Assembly (NCBI GenBank): GCA_000434915.1
Contig: FR882084.1
Coordinates: 1 to 54,624 of the forward strand
From: Ruminococcus sp. CAG:563
GTDB taxonomy: Bacteria > Bacillota > Clostridia > Oscillospirales > Acutalibacteraceae
Length of the DNA stretch: 54,624 nt
Direction: 5' to 3'
The position numbers and the translations under genes were made by a program. Below are positions 41,737 through 49,814 of the stretch, in pieces. Positions within the stretch are counted from its first letter, which is position 1; each line of letters opens with the position of its first letter. The notes under the pieces are model-generated. The model was not told where the DNA came from, made no database searches, and was given only the letters and a program-made list of their open reading frames with translations.

Positions 41737-42429
41737 TTATGAAACTACCTCGCCCGTCTGAGCATTAACAAGATTTTGGAACAATGCTACCTGAGTAGCG
41801 GAAACAAACTTGTCCTCATGCAAACTGCCGAAGAACCATCTCTTGAAATCGCAGTTCGCACTCAGCTCCTGAAGATAGGCGTTGAGACCCGAAACCGTGA
41901 GCGGCTCATTATCCTTGAGTCGCAGAAAATTCTTGATTTTCTGTGCCGGTTCATGGGTAATCATGTAATCGACCTTATACTTACAGCGTTCAAGATTTTC
42001 TGCGCCCTCACGCATTTCCTCCTGCGTCGGTATTTCGGCTCTTGACCATGTGTCATGATCAACTCTCATGTCGATATCAGGGCTTTCTCCTCCACCCATG
42101 GCAAAGTATTTTTCGCCCTCGATTTCAAAAATCTGACCTCTCATCAGGTGATAAATATTATCTCGGATTTTATGTGCCTTACCTCCGGCAAAGTTGACGA
42201 CAGGATATCTTGCGATCAAATCAAAATTCTCATGAGTTCCGTCGACAAAAAGAATCCTGTATTTCTTTTTCCCGAGCTTATCGAGAATTTTCTTCTCCTT
42301 TGAGTCGCCACGCCAGATAAATCCGAAATCTCCGCAAACAATAAGCGTGTCGCCCTCTTTTATATTTTTGAACTTTTTCTGAGAAAAGAGAGCATAATCA
42401 CCGTGCATATCTCCGGTTACATAAACCAT
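41737..42429 (-). CDS. Calcineurin-like metallophosphoesterase
   Basis: A 230-residue phosphoesterase. Metal-binding motifs are in order: GDMHGDY (about residues 6-12), CGDFGFIWRGD (about 34), VDGTHENFD in place of GNHE (about 67), and MITHEPAQKI (about 154) with a preceding GGGESPDID. Substrate unknown. First gene of the four-gene unit. The frame also has a TTG six codons upstream, inside the ribosome binding site; the ATG at 42429 with GGGGAG about 10 bases upstream is chosen. Confidence 0.88.
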   Translation of the reverse strand: MVYVTGDMHGDYALFSQKKFKNIKEGDTLIVCGDFGFIWRGDSKEKKILDKLGKKKYRILFVDGTHENFDLIARYPVVNFAGGKAHKIRDNIYHLMRGQIFEIEGEKYFAMGGGESPDIDMRVDHDTWSRAEIPTQEEMREGAENLERCKYKVDYMITHEPAQKIKNFLRLKDNEPLTVSGLNAYLQELSANCDFKRWFFGSLHEDKFVSATQVALFQNLVNAQTGEVVS

Positions 42430-42512
42430 TGTCAGATCACTCCCCAAAATGTGATAAATTTTTTAAAAATCTTGTTTATTTTTATAGCCTAATCTGTTAT
42501 AATATTTCCAAA

Positions 42513-42671
42513 GCCGCAACGCACAATTGATGTGCGTGCCTCGCTTGATTCTTTCCCCGTCATGCTGTGCCAAAATTTCTTGACTTGCGTTAGCAAACCT
42601 ACAAAAATTTTGTACACCCTGACGGAAAATCTTACTGTGCAATTCGCACACCTCAGCTGTGCGTTGTTGCC
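42513..42671. repeat. 159-bp imperfect inverted repeat (MITE-like)
   Basis: The outer ends read GCCGCAACGCACA and, on the other strand, GGCAACAACGCACA. Moving inward, CCGTCATGCTGTGCCAAAATTT on the left matches CCGTCAGGGTGTACAAAATTT from the other strand, so almost the whole element can fold on itself. Each end also forms its own small hairpin (CGCACAATTGATGTGCG on the left). No open frame inside. It lies between the phosphoesterase and DD-carboxypeptidase genes; a TGTTATAAT extended -10 box (42495-42503) sits just outside its left end. Confidence 0.7.
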
Positions 42672-42725
42672 TTAAGTAATATCGATTACATAATATATAA
42701 TACTACAAGTTCAGGTGTCTTGTCT

Positions 42726-44093
42726 ATGAAAAAATTTATAATTTTTATATGTTGCTTTGCTTTAATTGTCACTTCGTCGATTTTACCTGCCTCAGCGGCA
42801 GATTATACAGGTGATGTGGAGCTTTATTCAAAGATTGATTTGCTCATCAACCTTGACAGTAACACTGTTATCATTGACAAAAATGCAGATCGGCAGGCAG
42901 ATCCGTCATCACTGACCAAGATTATGACAGCTCTTGTTGTTCTGCAAAGCGAAAAGGATCTCGGCAAGAAGATTACCGTTTCCGGCTCTTCTCTCGAAAG
43001 CCTTTACGGAACGGGCTGTATCATGTCCGGACTTCAGGACGGAGAGGTTATCAGCGTTTACAACTTGCTTTGCTGCATGCTTATCCCCAGCGGAAATGAC
43101 GCTGCCCTTGTGCTTGCCGATGAATACGGCAAGGGAATAGCCAATTTCGTCAAAAAAATGAATGACGCCGCAAAAAAGCTTGGCTGCACAAAGACCAAAT
43201 TTACCAATCCTCACGGACTTGACGACAATAATCAAAGATCAACCGCAAACGACATTGCAAAAATCACGCAGGCGGCAATGAAATACTCGGTATTTGAAAC
43301 AATAGTCAAAATGCTGACATACGATCTTCAGAAAACCAACAAAAACGAGGAACGCACAATCGTCAACACAAACTACATGCTAAACTACGGATTCCCCGAC
43401 TATTACTATGAAAATGCACGAGGAATTAAAACGGGTTCAAGCAATGCAGAAGGTGAAAGCATTGTTTCAATCGCCTCAAGGGACGGATACAACTACATGG
43501 CGGTTGCGCTTGGCGGACCGTATAAAGACACCGACAAGGACGGAGACACTGAAAATCAAGCCATTCTCGATGCAGTGAGAATGTTCGAATGGGCATTTGA
43601 CAGTCTCAGCTATGAAATAGTTACCAAAGAGGCTCAGTTTGTTACTACGGTTCCCGTTAACTATTGTTGGGATATGGATAGCGTACGTTTAGTTGCTAAG
43701 AACGAGGTTCTCGCTCTTGTTCCGGAGGGTAACGGCTCCGAAAGCGTAAGCTTTGAGCCAATCGACATGCCGGAATCTCTTGATGCTCCGTTCAAAAAAG
43801 GTGATACGGTCTGCAAAGCCAAAATCATGTTTGCCGAGCGTCAGATAGGAACGGTTGAGCTTGTTGTTGCCGAGAATGCAAAATTAAGTATGCTTCTCTA
43901 CCTTAAAGCGGCCGTCAAGAGAATGACCGCAAGCACAATATTCAAAATTTTAATTATCCTTGTTGTTCTTTTCATTGCCGCATATATCGCTCTCTACATC
44001 AGGGCAAATCGCAGACGCAAAAAGAACCGTGAACTGAAAATGTTTAAGTACAGTGAGCTTCAACAGAAGCCAAAAAGCAAAGATAAAAAGTAA
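42726..44093 (+). CDS. D-alanyl-D-alanine carboxypeptidase (DacF/PBP5-like)
   Basis: A 455-residue low-molecular-weight penicillin-binding protein. Signal peptide (KKFIIFICCFALIVTSSIL, cut near ASA), then the catalytic domain with active-site Ser in DPSSLTKIM (SxxK), SGND (SxN) and GIKTGSSN (KTG); a beta-rich domain follows, then a C-terminal membrane span (IFKILIILVVLFIAAYIALYI) and a basic tail, so it is anchored at both stages outside the cell. It trims the terminal D-Ala from peptidoglycan stem peptides. TTG two codons upstream is possible, but the ATG at 42726 is preferred. Confidence 0.94.
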   Translation: MKKFIIFICCFALIVTSSILPASAADYTGDVELYSKIDLLINLDSNTVIIDKNADRQADPSSLTKIMTALVVLQSEKDLGKKITVSGSSLESLYGTGCIMSGLQDGEVISVYNLLCCMLIPSGNDAALVLADEYGKGIANFVKKMNDAAKKLGCTKTKFTNPHGLDDNNQRSTANDIAKITQAAMKYSVFETIVKMLTYDLQKTNKNEERTIVNTNYMLNYGFPDYYYENARGIKTGSSNAEGESIVSIASRDGYNYMAVALGGPYKDTDKDGDTENQAILDAVRMFEWAFDSLSYEIVTKEAQFVTTVPVNYCWDMDSVRLVAKNEVLALVPEGNGSESVSFEPIDMPESLDAPFKKGDTVCKAKIMFAERQIGTVELVVAENAKLSMLLYLKAAVKRMTASTIFKILIILVVLFIAAYIALYIRANRRRKKNRELKMFKYSELQQKPKSKDKK

Positions 44094-44100
44094 ACACCGC

Positions 44101-44139
44101 AACGCAGATAAATTTTTTCGACTTTATCTGCGTTTTTTC
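44101..44139 (+). terminator. Terminator after the carboxypeptidase gene
   Basis: AACGCAGATAAA (44101-44112) pairs perfectly with TTTATCTGCGTT (44123-44134), followed by TTTT. Confidence 0.92.
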
Positions 44140-44212
44140 GACCCTCACCATATCCGAAATGCCAAAAATTAAAATTATTTTTGAAAAATAGTTATTTATT
44201 TTCACGTTTTTA

Positions 44213-44241
44213 TTGACAAATTTAGAAAACAGTATTATAAT
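44213..44241 (+). promoter_or_regulatory. Consensus promoter of the DUF6514-like gene
   Basis: TTGACA (44213-44218) and TATAAT (44236-44241) with 17-base spacing, a perfect sigma-A consensus, 40 bases upstream of the ATG. Confidence 0.9.
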
Positions 44242-44281
44242 AGGACCGTTATATAAATTCACGATAATTAAAGGTGAGAAT

Positions 44282-44509
44282 ATGAACATAGAATACCATA
44301 TCACAAAAACTCATATTTCATTGGAGGGTCAACGTTTTAGCACATATGGCATAGCTGCCATTGACAAATCGTCAGCAAAAACTCAAACAAAAATTGTTGA
44401 TGTCTCTCTTGACGAATCTTTTGTTCGGCATGTCGCAGACCTGCTGAATTCCGCCGAGGTCGAATTATGCCATTTTGCCGAGGTTGTGGACGACGAGCTT
44501 AATAGATAA
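44282..44509 (+). CDS. Small DUF6514-like protein
   Basis: A 75-residue protein. The pattern YHITKTHISLEGQRFSTYGI at the N-terminus, then VSLDESFVRHVADLLNSAEV and an acidic end, resembles the clostridial DUF6514 family, which to my knowledge has no known function. No signal peptide, membrane span or cysteine pair; the single Cys is in ELCHFAEV. AGGTGA 5 bases before the ATG and a perfect promoter show that it is a real, probably strongly transcribed gene. It stands alone between two terminators. Confidence 0.75.
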   Translation: MNIEYHITKTHISLEGQRFSTYGIAAIDKSSAKTQTKIVDVSLDESFVRHVADLLNSAEVELCHFAEVVDDELNR

Positions 44510-44617
44510 AGACTGCAAATATTCTTTGCTGCCGCGATTTTTCGCCCGGCATAGTGTTGTATACTCTATTTTTCATTGATTAAAAGCATAACTTTTACTG
44601 CATACAAATACAAACAT

Positions 44618-44660
44618 AAAAAGACGAAAATCAAATTGAGATGATTTTCGTCTTTTCTTT
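44618..44660. terminator. Bidirectional terminator
   Basis: AAAAGACGAAAATCA pairs perfectly with TGATTTTCGTCTTTT around an eight-base loop, with T-rich sequence on both strands. It serves the DUF6514-like gene on the plus strand and the YjdF-like gene on the minus strand. Confidence 0.88.
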
Positions 44661-44662
44661 TT

Positions 44663-45433
44663 TTATTTTGTTATATGTTCTTTTTGCACTTTTGTTTTTT
44701 CTTCAATCTCTTTATTCACATCAAATTTCTTACCATGGTGATACGGGAATATCTTGAGGAATATCCATGCCGCAACAGCTCCGATAGAATTGAGAATTAT
44801 ATCCCCCATTGTATCCATGAGCGGCCATCTTTCGATATTCTTAGGATCAAAGAGAGTTGATTCCTTTGAGGTTCCTTTTGCAAGCTCGTAGCACCAATGC
44901 TGAGCATCGCCGATTGTGCCCTTTTCGGGGTTTGTCATAACCTGATCCATTGTGAACTCAATAAGCTCCCAGCAAGTCGAGACAAAGAAAGAGAAGCACA
45001 AGGCACAAAGCAGTGCAACCGGAATTGAAACAGGCTTGTTATCCCGCTTTTGCATTGCAACAACTACCTCATAACCGAGCAAAACGCAAAGCCCGCCGCT
45101 TAGCAGATGCATTCCGGAATCCCAAAATCTTGAATCATAATAGAAATTAAGAAACTTTCCGCAGAATGAAGCGGCAAAAATCATAACTATTGAAAAATCC
45201 TGTATTAGTGACGGCATATACCTTACAAAACATTTTTCGGGGAACAACATAAAAATTTCCCAAGCAAACATTGCAATAAAGTTTGCGCCGACCTGAAGCG
45301 GATCGGAAATATCAAACGGCTTTTTGAAAAATCCTGCGATAAAGGCATAGATCATGAGTGCCCTGAAAATCCACCAGAAAACAAGCTCCCATGTTTTGCA
45401 ATTTGACTTAACACGGCCGATATACTCTTTCAT
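44663..45433 (-). CDS. YjdF/DUF2238-like membrane protein
   Basis: A 256-residue membrane protein with about six to seven spans. The pattern FWDSGMHLLSGGL (about 123-135), CWELIEFTMD (about 174) and LMDTMGDIILNSIGA (about 220) matches the conserved acidic and His residues in the YjdF/DUF2238 family of inner-membrane proteins of unknown function. The C-terminus is a charged tail (NKEIEEKTKVQKEH). Single-gene unit; the ATG is preceded by a purine-rich AAAGGGTGATG. Function unknown. Confidence 0.75.
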   Translation of the reverse strand: MKEYIGRVKSNCKTWELVFWWIFRALMIYAFIAGFFKKPFDISDPLQVGANFIAMFAWEIFMLFPEKCFVRYMPSLIQDFSIVMIFAASFCGKFLNFYYDSRFWDSGMHLLSGGLCVLLGYEVVVAMQKRDNKPVSIPVALLCALCFSFFVSTCWELIEFTMDQVMTNPEKGTIGDAQHWCYELAKGTSKESTLFDPKNIERWPLMDTMGDIILNSIGAVAAWIFLKIFPYHHGKKFDVNKEIEEKTKVQKEHITK

Positions 45434-45507
45434 TACATCACCCTTTTTAAAATTCGTTGATATGTGCGTCTTTCATAATACGACAAAAGAATGTATTTGT
45501 CAATAAT

Positions 45508-45933
45508 TTATTCAAGCTCGTCTTCATAGTCTTCTTTTGAATAGTCGAAGTTTTCGTCTATCTCTACCCTGCCGAATTTTCTGCGTTTGGAGTAATCTCC
45601 CCTGCTCCTCTTGTAAATATTATTTGTGAAGCAGGTGCTGTGCTTTCCGTTATGGTGGCAAACATGACCTTTCTGCTGAACGCTCATGAGCAGAGCGTCA
45701 CCGTCGCAGTTAAGGTCAAGCGACATAAGCCGCTGAGCATTACCCTTTTCTTCACCGAATTTATAAACCTTATCGGTTTGTGAATCATAATAATATGCCC
45801 TGCGCGTTTTGAGTGTATACGCAAAAGCTTCCTTATTCATATAGCCGAGCATCAGCACTTTTCCGGAGCCGTGTTCAACCGTTATGACGGGCATTGTTTT
45901 TTTATTTTCCCAAAGCTTGTAAAGATCAATCAT
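45508..45933 (-). CDS. Diverged HisI-like phosphoribosyl-AMP cyclohydrolase family protein
   Basis: A 141-residue protein of the HisI fold. VLMLGYMNKEAFAYTL (about 26-41) and the Cys sites GHVCHHNGKHSTCF (about 88-101) match HisI, which opens the purine ring of phosphoribosyl-AMP in histidine synthesis. Differences: the first Asp of the metal-binding DCDGD motif is Asn (LNCDGDALL), the conserved WxKGExSG stretch reads YKFGEEKGN, and a charged tail of about 35 residues is added. No other his gene is near. It may still be an active HisI or a relative with a new role. It ends the polC unit (18 bases after polC) and starts behind GGGAGG. Confidence 0.7.
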   Translation of the reverse strand: MIDLYKLWENKKTMPVITVEHGSGKVLMLGYMNKEAFAYTLKTRRAYYYDSQTDKVYKFGEEKGNAQRLMSLDLNCDGDALLMSVQQKGHVCHHNGKHSTCFTNNIYKRSRGDYSKRRKFGRVEIDENFDYSKEDYEDELE

Positions 45934-45950
45934 TTATATTTCCTCCCTTA

Positions 45951-48900
45951 TTAAAATCCAAAGAAGCTCATCTGTGTGCTCTGCGGCAATCCCTCAAGAG
46001 CACCGCATGAGTCGAGCGTTTCCATAACCGACTTGCTGATTCCGGCACGCTGCTGAAGATCGTCACGGGACATGTACTCTCCCTCGCCGTCATCTCTTGC
46101 TTTCATGAGCGCAACAGCCGCAGACTCGCCGGTGCCGGCCATGGACATGAACGGCAGTCTGATTTTTCCGTCCTCCAATTTATAAACCGTTGCATGAGAT
46201 TTATAGAGGTCAATCGGCAGGAACTCAACACCTCTTGCCATCATTTCATTGACTACCTGCATTGCGACATACATGTTTTCTTCCTTTGCCGTCGCTTCGT
46301 GACCCTTATTTATAATCGAGTTCATAAGCTGCTTAACAGCTCCCCTGCCCTCCATGATTGCGACTGTATCCAGGTCTTCACCTCGAACCGTCATATAAGT
46401 CGCATAATATTCCGTCGGCTTATATACCTTGTACCATGCAAGACGCATTGCGGCACTGACATACGCCGCAGCATGAGCCTTCGGGAACATGTACTTAATT
46501 TTCATACATGAATCAATGTACCAATCCGGAACGTTATGTTCCTTCATGGCTTTTATATGTGCTTCCGTCAGAAGCTTTGTTGCGTTACCCTTACGGACAA
46601 TCTCCATGATTTTGAACGCCATATCAGGCTCAAGACCCTTGTGCATAAGGTAAACCATGATATTATCACGAGTTCCGATAACCTCGGAAATCGTGCATGT
46701 GCCGTTTTTGATAAGCTCCTGGGCATTGCCGAGCCAAACGTCAGTTCCGTGAGAAAGTCCTGAAATCTGAAGCATGTCGGAAAAATTCTTCGGCTTTGCT
46801 TCCATAAGCATGCCTCTAACAAACGGCGTGCCAAGCTCCGGAAGCGAAAGTGTACCGGTTTCACAGCCGATCTCCTCCGCCGTTACCCCAAGCGGTTCCG
46901 GTGATGTCAGCAACTCATAAAGCTTCGGGTCGCAGATATCAACGTCGAAAACGTTGATGCCCGTTGAATCCTCAAGATGCCGATAAAGCGTCGGAACATC
47001 GTGACCGAGGTTATCAAGCTTAAGAATTGTATCATGAAGCGAATGGAAGTCGAAGTGAGTTGTTCTCAGTCCGCCGGAAACATCGTCCGCAGGGTGCTGA
47101 ATAGGTGTGAAGTCCTCGGCATCATTGCTTGCCGGAACAACGACCATTCCGCCCGGATGCTGACCGGTAGTTCTCTTAACTCCGGTGCAGCCCTTTGTCA
47201 GTCTGTCTTCTTCGGCACGGTTAACCGTTATTCCCTTGACTTCAAGCCATTTTTTAACAAATCCGTAAGCAGTCTTATCGGCAATAGTACCGATCGTACC
47301 GGCCTTAAAGGTATGGTCTATTCCGAAAAGCTCCTCGGTATATCGGTGAGCATAGAACTGATATTCACCGCTGAAATTAAGGTCAATATCGGGCTGTTTG
47401 TCGCCCTTAAATCCCAGGAATGTTTCAAACGGAATATCGTGACCGTCACGATGCATCGGAATTCCGCAATTCGGGCAATCCTTAGGCGGCAGGTCATAGC
47501 CCGAACCGACAGAACCGTCCATAAAAAATTCCGAGTGCTTACATTTTTTACATATATAGTGCGGCGGAAGAGGGTTAACCTCGGAAATACCTGCCGCATG
47601 TGCAACGAAAGACGAGCCAACCGAACCTCTCGAGCCGACATAATAGCCGTGCTCCTCGGAGTTTTGAACAAGTTTTTGTGCAATCATGTAAAGAACGCCG
47701 AATCCGTTGGAGATAATTGATTTCAGCTCTTTTTCAAGTCGGTTTGCAACATTCTCGGGCACAGGGTCGCCATAATCCTTCTTTGTTCTCTCCCAGCAGA
47801 TACGGGTAAGATCTTCATCTGCACCCTCAAGGCTCGGAGGGAACGTTCCTCTCGGGAACGGCGTCATACCGCTTTCGCAAAGGTCGGCGATTTTATTTGG
47901 GTTGGTAATAACAACTTCTTTCGCTGTCTCCTCGCCGAGATATGCAAACTCGGCAAGCATTTCGTCTGTCGTCCTAAAATAGAGCGGAGCCTGTTGAGAT
48001 GCATCCGAGAAGCCCATTGATGTCATAAGAATCTCACGAAAGACAGCATTGCCGGGGTCGATGAAATGAACGTCGCAGGTTGCAACAACCATTTTACCGA
48101 GCTTATCCGCTATGTGAATAATCTGTCTGTCAACATTTTCCAGATCCTCAACAGTCTTGAAACGTTCGTAACGCTCATCCTGACTGCGAAGCATAAAAGC
48201 GTTGTTGCCGTTGGGCTGAATCTCAAGATAGTCATAGAAAGAAGCAATTCTGAAAATATCCTCGTCACTTTTTTGGTCGACAAGTGCACGGTAAAGCTCA
48301 CCTGCCTCGCAGGCACTGCCGATAATAAGTCCCTCACGAAGCTGCATAAGTCTGTGGCGGGGAATCCTCGGTCTGCGCTTAAAAAATTTAAGGTTTGAAT
48401 CCGTTATTAGTTTATAGAGATTTTTAAGTCCCTGCGTATTCTTTGCGATTATAATTATATGATAGGTTTTTTCGGCACGGACTTTATCAATGTATTCGGC
48501 CGGTATTTCATCATCAACGCCGAAGCCGTAATCATCATAGAAAGCGTCATCGTCAACGAGGTAGCCCTCCATGCCGTAAATAATCTTTATTCCTGCTTTG
48601 GCGGCAGTGTTGCACGCCTCCGGGAAAGCCTGAACAACACCGTGGTCGGTAATTGCAATAGCCTTGTGACCCCATGCTATTGCACGGCTGACAAGCTCCT
48701 TTGCACTCGTCATACCATCCATTGCCGACATATTTGTATGCAGGTGAAGCTCCACCCGCTTTTCCGGTGCGTTATCCTGCTTCTCTATTTTTTCAATCTC
48801 GGTAACAGCCCTCGCGGTGATGAGATATGTATGCATATAGGTGTCCATGTTTATTGCGCCACGGACAAGAACGGTCTTTCCGTCCTTAAGATTTTCTACC

Positions 48901-49754
48901 AAATCTTCACACTTTTTCTTCTCGCCGAAAACCTTAACCGGATATGATGAGGTATAGTCTGTTATGTTAAAATTGATTATGCTGTAGCGGCCGTCTTTGG
49001 ACTCTCTCGTTTCGAGGGAGAACACATCACCCCAAACGACAACCTCTCCGTCCTCGGGCAAGCATTCCTTAATCGGCTTCGGCTTGCCCTTAACGAGCGT
49101 ACCAAAAAGCGGCTTTGCATTCGTAATCGAAATCGGCAAATCGTCGTAAGTTCTTTCTTTCGGCTTTTTCTGAACAGGTGCTTTGGAAACGGCAACGGGA
49201 TTTGCCATCGGTGAAGCAACGGCAATCTTTTGATTTTCCTTTTTCTGAAGCTCTTCAAGCACCTTGATATCGTCCTGAGCCGAAACATTGCTGACAAACT
49301 CAACAGATATCAACCTTTCAAATCGACGGTCAATCGTCTGACGGATAAATTTGTCACAGCCGAGATTAATAAGCACGTCCTTGCCATTCGCCGCAAGCTC
49401 TACGGTCAGTTTATCTCCTTTGAGGTTGTAGGTAGCTCCCTCAAGAATAGTTCTTGACGCCGGAAAATGCTCATAAATCTCCTTAACAAAGCTTGCCATG
49501 TAGTTTATATCAAAAGTCTCGGGAGGGAAATGCATTCCGAGGTCAAGCCGGTGCAAATTCATCACACGAATAAGCTCCGCTCTCGCCTTTTTGATTACTG
49601 CCGAGTCAATGGGTGCAGGAAAACTGACGAGCATGCTGACACTGCGTTCGGCAAGGCTCGCCTCAATGCTTTCAACCGTTGCAGAATCAAAATACGCCGC
49701 AACGCCCTGATCTATGTACTCGCCGAAAAGGCTGAGAAAACTGACTTCTTTCAA
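45951..49754 (-). CDS. polC: DNA polymerase III PolC-type, lacking the exonuclease domain
   Basis: A 1267-residue replicative polymerase. Order: N-terminal domains (about 1-200), OB fold (about 215-318), PHP domain beginning RVELHLHTNMSAMDG (333-347), palm-thumb-fingers with zinc-type cysteines (735, 738, 760, 763) and catalytic PDIDLNF (788-794), then the C-terminal HhH region. In B. subtilis-type PolC a DnaQ-like exonuclease of about 170 residues splits the PHP domain after the IIYGxE..LVDD segment. Here that segment (391-402) is joined by about 28 residues directly to KTYHIIIIAKNTQGLKNLY (429-447); no DxE exonuclease motif is present. Start is TTG with GGGAG 7 bases upstream. Between ispG and the HisI-like gene. 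Confidence 0.95.
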   Translation of the reverse strand: MKEVSFLSLFGEYIDQGVAAYFDSATVESIEASLAERSVSMLVSFPAPIDSAVIKKARAELIRVMNLHRLDLGMHFPPETFDINYMASFVKEIYEHFPASRTILEGATYNLKGDKLTVELAANGKDVLINLGCDKFIRQTIDRRFERLISVEFVSNVSAQDDIKVLEELQKKENQKIAVASPMANPVAVSKAPVQKKPKERTYDDLPISITNAKPLFGTLVKGKPKPIKECLPEDGEVVVWGDVFSLETRESKDGRYSIINFNITDYTSSYPVKVFGEKKKCEDLVENLKDGKTVLVRGAINMDTYMHTYLITARAVTEIEKIEKQDNAPEKRVELHLHTNMSAMDGMTSAKELVSRAIAWGHKAIAITDHGVVQAFPEACNTAAKAGIKIIYGMEGYLVDDDAFYDDYGFGVDDEIPAEYIDKVRAEKTYHIIIIAKNTQGLKNLYKLITDSNLKFFKRRPRIPRHRLMQLREGLIIGSACEAGELYRALVDQKSDEDIFRIASFYDYLEIQPNGNNAFMLRSQDERYERFKTVEDLENVDRQIIHIADKLGKMVVATCDVHFIDPGNAVFREILMTSMGFSDASQQAPLYFRTTDEMLAEFAYLGEETAKEVVITNPNKIADLCESGMTPFPRGTFPPSLEGADEDLTRICWERTKKDYGDPVPENVANRLEKELKSIISNGFGVLYMIAQKLVQNSEEHGYYVGSRGSVGSSFVAHAAGISEVNPLPPHYICKKCKHSEFFMDGSVGSGYDLPPKDCPNCGIPMHRDGHDIPFETFLGFKGDKQPDIDLNFSGEYQFYAHRYTEELFGIDHTFKAGTIGTIADKTAYGFVKKWLEVKGITVNRAEEDRLTKGCTGVKRTTGQHPGGMVVVPASNDAEDFTPIQHPADDVSGGLRTTHFDFHSLHDTILKLDNLGHDVPTLYRHLEDSTGINVFDVDICDPKLYELLTSPEPLGVTAEEIGCETGTLSLPELGTPFVRGMLMEAKPKNFSDMLQISGLSHGTDVWLGNAQELIKNGTCTISEVIGTRDNIMVYLMHKGLEPDMAFKIMEIVRKGNATKLLTEAHIKAMKEHNVPDWYIDSCMKIKYMFPKAHAAAYVSAAMRLAWYKVYKPTEYYATYMTVRGEDLDTVAIMEGRGAVKQLMNSIINKGHEATAKEENMYVAMQVVNEMMARGVEFLPIDLYKSHATVYKLEDGKIRLPFMSMAGTGESAAVALMKARDDGEGEYMSRDDLQQRAGISKSVMETLDSCGALEGLPQSTQMSFFGF

Positions 49755-49774
49755 AATTACACTCCCAAATTATT

Positions 49775-49814
49775 TAAAGCAATACCGTACAATTCAGATG
49801 TGCGAATTGCTTTA
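49775..49814. repeat. Hairpin between ispG and polC, related to the 42513 element
   Basis: TAAAGCAAT (49775-49783) pairs with ATTGCTTTA (49806-49814), which includes the ispG stop codon; a competing inner pairing joins CAATTC to GAATTG. The segment CGTACAATTCAGATGTGCGAATTGC matches the end hairpins of the inverted repeat at 42513-42671, including a shared TGTGCGAATTGC. Confidence 0.5.

Noticed and set aside
46977..47720. Plus-strand frame of 247 codons
   Set aside because: Antisense to polC over its whole length, no start signal, composition typical of an antisense shadow.
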